A stretch of DNA of 64,000 bases from Climacium dendroides (taxonomy: Eukaryota; Streptophyta; Bryopsida; Hypnales; Climaciaceae), in contig OX467092.1 in the NCBI GenBank assembly GCA_950106755.1, forward strand, positions 2,170,001 through 2,234,000, given 5' to 3'. Under the pieces are notes generated by a model. The model did no database searches, was not told where the DNA came from, and saw only the letters and a list, made by a program, of their open reading frames with translations. Positions 59,080 to 64,000 of this stretch are shown piece after piece; position 1 is the stretch's first letter, and each line of letters starts with the position of its first letter. A program made the position numbers and the translations under genes.

Positions 59080-60200
59080 AAGGCCATGTAAAATTGGCAA
59101 GTCGCCGGTCCCCAACTCGCCATGCCCAAAATTCAAGTTGAGCGCCGGACGGAGTTCGAATACTACGGCAACTGAAATCACGTCGGCTTTAACTTAAACT
59201 GAACTTAAGCTGCTTCAGTTCGCGTTCCCACTGGCTCCCGTCAGTGAGCCTTTCTTTATCGGGGGGTCCTGCCACGTCTGTTTATAGGCGCCGGAGCCAA
59301 TTGGGAACACCGCGTGGGGTCCCCCGCCCGCCCGTCCGTCGTGCTCCCAGATCCCCTCCGTCACTCTTGCCAACCTAATTCCCCTCCCCTCGGAAGGACG
59401 GAAGGACGGACCGACCGACCGACCGACCAACGGACGGAGGCCTCCGTCCGTCACCCTGTCTGTCACCAACCGTAAATCATTCGTTTTGCGGCGCTCCCAA
59501 TGGGGTCCAGGAGAGTTCCCAGTGGGCGAGGTCGTGGCGACTTTTCACTGGTTCTCATCGCGTTCCCAAGGTGTTCCCAAGGTGTTCCTATTTGTTCCCG
59601 TGGGGTTCTCAGTGCGTTCGCGAAGCTCCCCCGGCTTTTCCTGGGCTCAGGGGGCTTTTCAGGGTTCCCTTGTTATGTTCCCGATGCGTTCCCGACACGG
59701 TTTTTGTGGGAGTGAGTGTTTTTATGTTTTAATTTTTTAAATTTAAATTTTTGTGTGTTTGGGTTCTTTCTTTCTTTTCTTTCCTGAATTGGGCAATGTC
59801 CTCCTGCCAGTTGGTGCCACCGGATCTTCCTTTAAAATGACGACCTAAATTTGTTTGGGCCCTTTTCTAAAATGAACTAGGAATCTTCTTACAGTGTTGG
59901 TCCCTGAAATTAGAAGGGGGAACGAGGTTCCCATTCTGGTTTTCAGTTGGGCTGCTGGTCGTGAAAGGGCTGGAGGTTCGGGGCTTTCTGGGATTTAGGG
60001 CCCGTCTGGCAGATTCAGGTCGGCTTCCTTCCTTCCTTCCTTCCCTGGTTTTTATAAGGAAAGCTCGCTGTTGCCCTTGTCCATCAGTCACCGTGCAATT
60101 AGGGAGAGAACAATGAAGGGTGGGGTGGGGTGGGGGGTGGGGGGTGGGGTGCGGGGGTAGAACTAATTATTAAACCCTTGAAAGGCCCTTGCGGTCCCCC
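59080..60200. other. GC-rich island with short tandem motifs
   Basis: Base composition is much higher than in the flanks. The words GTTCCC and CAAGGTGTTCCC recur between 59,490 and 59,700. GACCGACCGACCGACC runs occur near 59,410, and CCTTCCTTCCTTCC near 60,030. Overlapping open frames of 60-85 codons exist on both strands but look like composition effects. It may be a retroelement LTR, a promoter island or a decayed GC-rich repeat. I recognise no family. Confidence 0.5.
60117..60158 (+). other. G-rich tract with quadruplex potential
   Basis: Seven or more runs of at least four G are separated by single T or short TG spacers (GGGTGGGGTGGGGTGGGG type). Four-run arrays with one-base loops are the classic quadruplex-forming pattern. 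Confidence 0.85.
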
Positions 60201-61902
60201 GTACGAACCGTCTTCAATTGTGGTTTACTATATGAATTGGGATACATTGTTATTTACATACTACCATGGTCATTGATTTACTTTGTGCTGAACAATATTT
60301 GGTCAATGTTATTCTTGTCAAATACTACCATATTCGTAACATACTACATGGCCGTCAAGGACTTTTAGGTCCTTCTAGGGTTTAGCTTCATATCTTGGTC
60401 TAGTGGTCAGACCATGGGAGGATTTTTTGTTTTTTAAACTCTTGGAGTGGAGCACTGGTATTGCTCCATTCTTGTAAATTCTATTTTCTTCTTGGTAGAG
60501 TGATGTGCACCTTCAATCAAAGGTTGGTAAGAACAATCGTCCCTTTTTGACATCCTTCCACTTGGAATGTACCTCCATCTATACTATTATCTCAAATATT
60601 AGACAACATCTAAAACTGGGTGAAACTACTTGGAGATATTTTGGGCGATCCCCCCCCCCCTCAAATCCCCTTTTTTCAAGTGTATTGGTAGCCACTACCA
60701 AATCTAGGTAAGATTTTGGCAAAAACTTGCCAAAATTTTAAAATTTGTTTTTTTTTCTTGTCCAAGGTTTGTGTCTCCATGGCATGTAGAATTGATCAAA
60801 ATTTAGGGTTTTGACTTTGCAACCTAAATGCAGTGTTTGAAAAATCTTACTCTCTACAAAATTAGGTTTAGTAGGTTGAAACATTCCAAAAAAATATGAA
60901 GGCCACCTTTTTCTCAAAGAATCACTTGAAACCATGTCTAAAGGGCTTTGCTTGTCATTTAAGAATTAATCTCAATTTCCAAGGAACTGGAGGAAGATTA
61001 GTCATAAGTGAAGGGACCTCAATAGACTTTAAAATTTGCCCCACCAAATACAACTTTAAAAGTTCCACTCCTTTGTAATTAAAACTTGAAATTTCTATAA
61101 TGGAAGCGCATTCAAAAGTAAATTGATTGGGCACAATGAAATTCAAATTCAAAGATTGGACAAAGAAAACATAACACTTGAATAGCTAGCTAAAAGACAA
61201 AAATTATTGTAGTTTTGAAAAGTCATGGTTACCAATGCACATTTCATTTTGAAGTGGATGCAAATTAGAATGAAACATGCATTGGTAATCGTGATTTGCC
61301 AAGACCACTAAACATTTTGTATTTTAGCTAACTATTCAAGTGGTTTGTTTTCTTTAGCCAATGCCTTGAATTTGAATTTTTTGGTACCTATTCATATTAC
61401 TTTTGAATGCACTCCCAAAGACAAAATTTTCAAATTCCAATTAAATTTGAAATTTTAGAGTTGTATTTTCTAGGGCAATTATACTAGACTATTGAGAATG
61501 TTGTCAATGGCCTAGCATTGTTATAACAATAAAAAAAGACCCTCTTTTCTTGACCTTGTATCAAATCCCCAATTTTATTTTTTCATCCAAGACCAACTTC
61601 TTCTTCATGAAATTCTACTGAATTTCACTCACCTTTAGAGATATTGATGTCTAGATTCTTATCTATAATATAATTAATTTCTATTTTGAAAAATTCAAGT
61701 TGTTGAAGCAAAAATTTAGGATGCTTTGTATTTGATAATCATTTTTTCATTTTTTTCTTTAAAATTAGAGTAAATTCTCACAAAACAAAATTATAAATTT
61801 CATAACATATATTAGACATGATTGTGACTTCATCTTTGAAAAATTAAAATTAAAATTAAAAAAAATTAAAATTATAAAGATAGATACAAAGTAGATTATA
61901 TA

Positions 61903-61970
<68 letters not shown>

Positions 61971-63750
61971 TTTGTTTTTTATTTTTTTTGTCTTTGTTTT
62001 TGTATTTTTTGCCTATTTTGAGATATTGTTTAGGTTTGTAGAAATATTATTTTCTTCCTAATGGAATTTAAGAGAAGTTGTTGTGAATTTATAATATACC
62101 AAGCACAAATTAGATGCCTCCAAATAAAGGTGTTTGAAAACCTCTTGTTTGCACCAAAAGATCCGTTTTAAGCCCAAATCTAGTCTACTTAGCTAGAACT
62201 AATTCACGACCTTTATCCAAAATTTCAAGACAATTCTCATCACATTATTTTTGAACCTTTATTTTCTGAAAGACTATGATAAAATGACACACAAAATGAA
62301 CGATATACCATAGCTTTACAAACACCTCATGACCATTTAGTTGTGTTGTGCAATAATAAAGTGCATTTAAAATTTAGTAACAAGTAAAATATAATTTAAA
62401 ATATAAATGTGGCTTACAATGGCTTACCAATAATAGAGTTGACAATTGATTGTTATTTAGATAATGATCGGAGAAGCTTTTGACATTTGACTATGTGGTA
62501 TTTTTGTAAGTCTAAAAACATATGAATCATGTGGCTTTGATAAAGGTCCATCACTCCAAATAACTATATTGCCAAAAACAACATCATTTAATCCTTTATA
62601 GGGATTAATTGATCAACTTTTAAGCTATAATTCTAATATATAGTTGAGCTTTTTCTATCATATTTGGATGTATTTCATCCAATGCATAGAAAAATGATAT
62701 AAATTTTAATACATAAAGATATATAACTATGTTTCATTTGAAGCATTTTCAAATTGCAATTTTTATTGTAAAGAGCAATGATGAAAAAAATTCATTTTTT
62801 TGCATATCCACCTTTAGAATGTGTGGAAAATTTTTGGTGCTTGAAAAATACTTTAGCAAACAAAGTGGAATAGAAATTAGTATTAATGTTAATTACAATA
62901 GCACTTGCTACCTACACCTTCATAGTATAGCTAGTTAAAATACCTTCAATAGACTTTTGATTCACCCTTGTGTCATAAAATAGAACATACCATTCTGGAC
63001 CCCCTTTTTATTCTCAAGGACTTTATTTGATTCAAAGCCAATTTGTTCATTATTGAATTATTCTAATGGATTCCACTCTTCTTTTCAGATATTGATGAAT
63101 TTTCATTCCTACTACTTTTGAAGATTGGTTTTAGTACATGTCTTGAAACACTAATAAATACCTACTATCCTTTCACTTCAAATATACATAAATTTAAAAA
63201 TATATATAAGATAAATTTCTTTCCACTAATTTTTTTAATCATGTATATAACAAAAATAGACAAATTTTTCAAGGTGGAAATAGGTTAGGTTACATTATAG
63301 AAAGTTAGTCTTCACCTACAAGTGTTACAATTCAACTTGGTTATTGGTTACCAAGATATAAGATAAAACCCACTAATAGTTATTTTTTCTTTTTACTTCA
63401 CCAAAAAAAATACAAAGAGATAGTTCAGTTGCATCGTTTATCTTTTGTACTTCCTTTGGTATAAATTTCAAATGGATAATGGTTAATTTATATGTTTTTG
63501 ATTAGAAATAGTTGTTAATTTCACTCCTAAAGTTAGTCTTGAAGATGACATATGGAATATTATATTACCTAAATTAAAGGAATTAGAATAGAATAATGAA
63601 AAAATTGTATTGGAAGTTGAACAACCTTTGCCTCCTATGAATTAGTATATAGTTTTGTTGGTATAACCTTAGTAAATATCAAATCGTACTACATAGTGAT
63701 ACTAATGTTTGGTTAGTAAAATTGATGTGATTGAGAAGAATAATGACCTA
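60201..63750. other. Gene-free AT-rich stretch
   Basis: No gene recognised. At 61,080-61,400 phrases such as TTGAATGCG or GCATTCAAAAGTA, and CCAATGCACATTTCATT against AAACATGCATTGG, face each other, suggesting a decayed inverted-repeat element centred near 61,240. An (AT)n tract lies at 61,899-61,967. Confidence 0.4.
61899..61967. repeat. (AT)n microsatellite
   Basis: About 34 AT units in a row, the second such tract in the window. Confidence 0.95.
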
Positions 63751-63963
63751 CACTATAAGAAACCCATATTTTAGATGACAGGTCTAATTTTTAAACGGAT
63801 TTTAGATGACATCCAATGCAATAAATCCATGTTTTTATGTCAAAAAAACATCCAATGTAATATCAATGTTGATATAAAAACATAGGTTTGTGGCATTGGA
63901 CATCACCTAAAATCTGTTTTGAAAAATTAGGCTCGTCACCTAAAATACATGTTTCTTATAGTG
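63751..63963. mobile_element. Short CACTA element (213 bp)
   Basis: The left end CACTATAAGAAACCCATATT and the right end, in reverse complement CACTATAAGAAACATGTATT, are near-perfect inverted repeats beginning with CACTA. CTA flanks both ends (63,748-63,750 and 63,964-63,966). Inner inverted words AAACATGGATT-like and GATGACATCCAATG suggest it folds on itself for most of its length. No coding sequence. Confidence 0.9.
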
Positions 63964-64000
63964 CTAGCTTGGATGTTGGTCACTTAATTTTGAATGGTGT

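Noticed and set aside
59215..60091. Arg/Gly/Pro-rich frames in the GC-rich island
   Set aside because: They overlap in several frames and consist of simple-motif translations; nothing points to a real protein.

Overview
This window looks like nuclear DNA from a land plant. It is AT-rich, with four genes recognised from conserved protein sequence. All four are split by short GT-AG introns and encode plant-type organelle proteins: a plastid ribosomal protein with a transit peptide, a plastid phosphate translocator, a pterin dehydratase and a prolyl-aminopeptidase-like hydrolase. Low gene density, many small inverted-repeat elements and CACTA transposons fit a medium or large plant genome. The species cannot be read from the sequence. 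Non-flowering land plants are possible, but that is only an impression.

Layout. 1-8 kb has no gene. It holds a 2.5-kb CACTA transposon with intact ends and a 3-bp target duplication, then a Stowaway-like element and a TTAA-flanked inverted-repeat element. 8.3-10.5 kb (+) is bS21c in three exons. 11.6-13.0 kb (-) is a four-exon pterin-4a-carbinolamine dehydratase convergent with bS21c; a possible presequence exon lies at 14.2 kb. 14.5-19 kb is intergenic with a foldback element, an 87-bp mini-CACTA and degenerate repeats. 19.4-25.1 kb (+) is an 11-exon S33 peptidase gene with a duplicated 5' leader and a pogo-like element in its first coding intron. 27.4-30.3 kb (+, possibly to 31.1 kb) is a plastid glucose-6-phosphate/phosphate translocator. 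From about 31 kb to 64 kb I recognise no gene. That half is a mosaic of inverted-repeat elements, dispersed repeats in several copies, two (AT)n tracts and one GC-rich island at 59-60 kb.

The four genes are not a pathway or a cluster. Three probably act in plastids (translation, sugar-phosphate import, perhaps peptide turnover). The dehydratase recycles pterin cofactor, in other plants in mitochondria or plastids. Exon boundaries were set by hand from conserved protein sequence, GT-AG sites and codon phase. In all four genes the exon lengths sum to complete reading frames, apart from the unresolved 3' end of the translocator.

The most notable observations are structural. There are several nested or paired insertions where another copy in the same window supplies the empty site (foldback at 53.7 kb, Tourist-like element at 58.6 kb, TTAA element at 42.5 kb). 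Two unrelated genes carry local tandem duplications spanning a 5' splice site. One intron in the peptidase gene appears to be GC-AG. A three-copy element family carries a second hairpin inside its inverted repeats.
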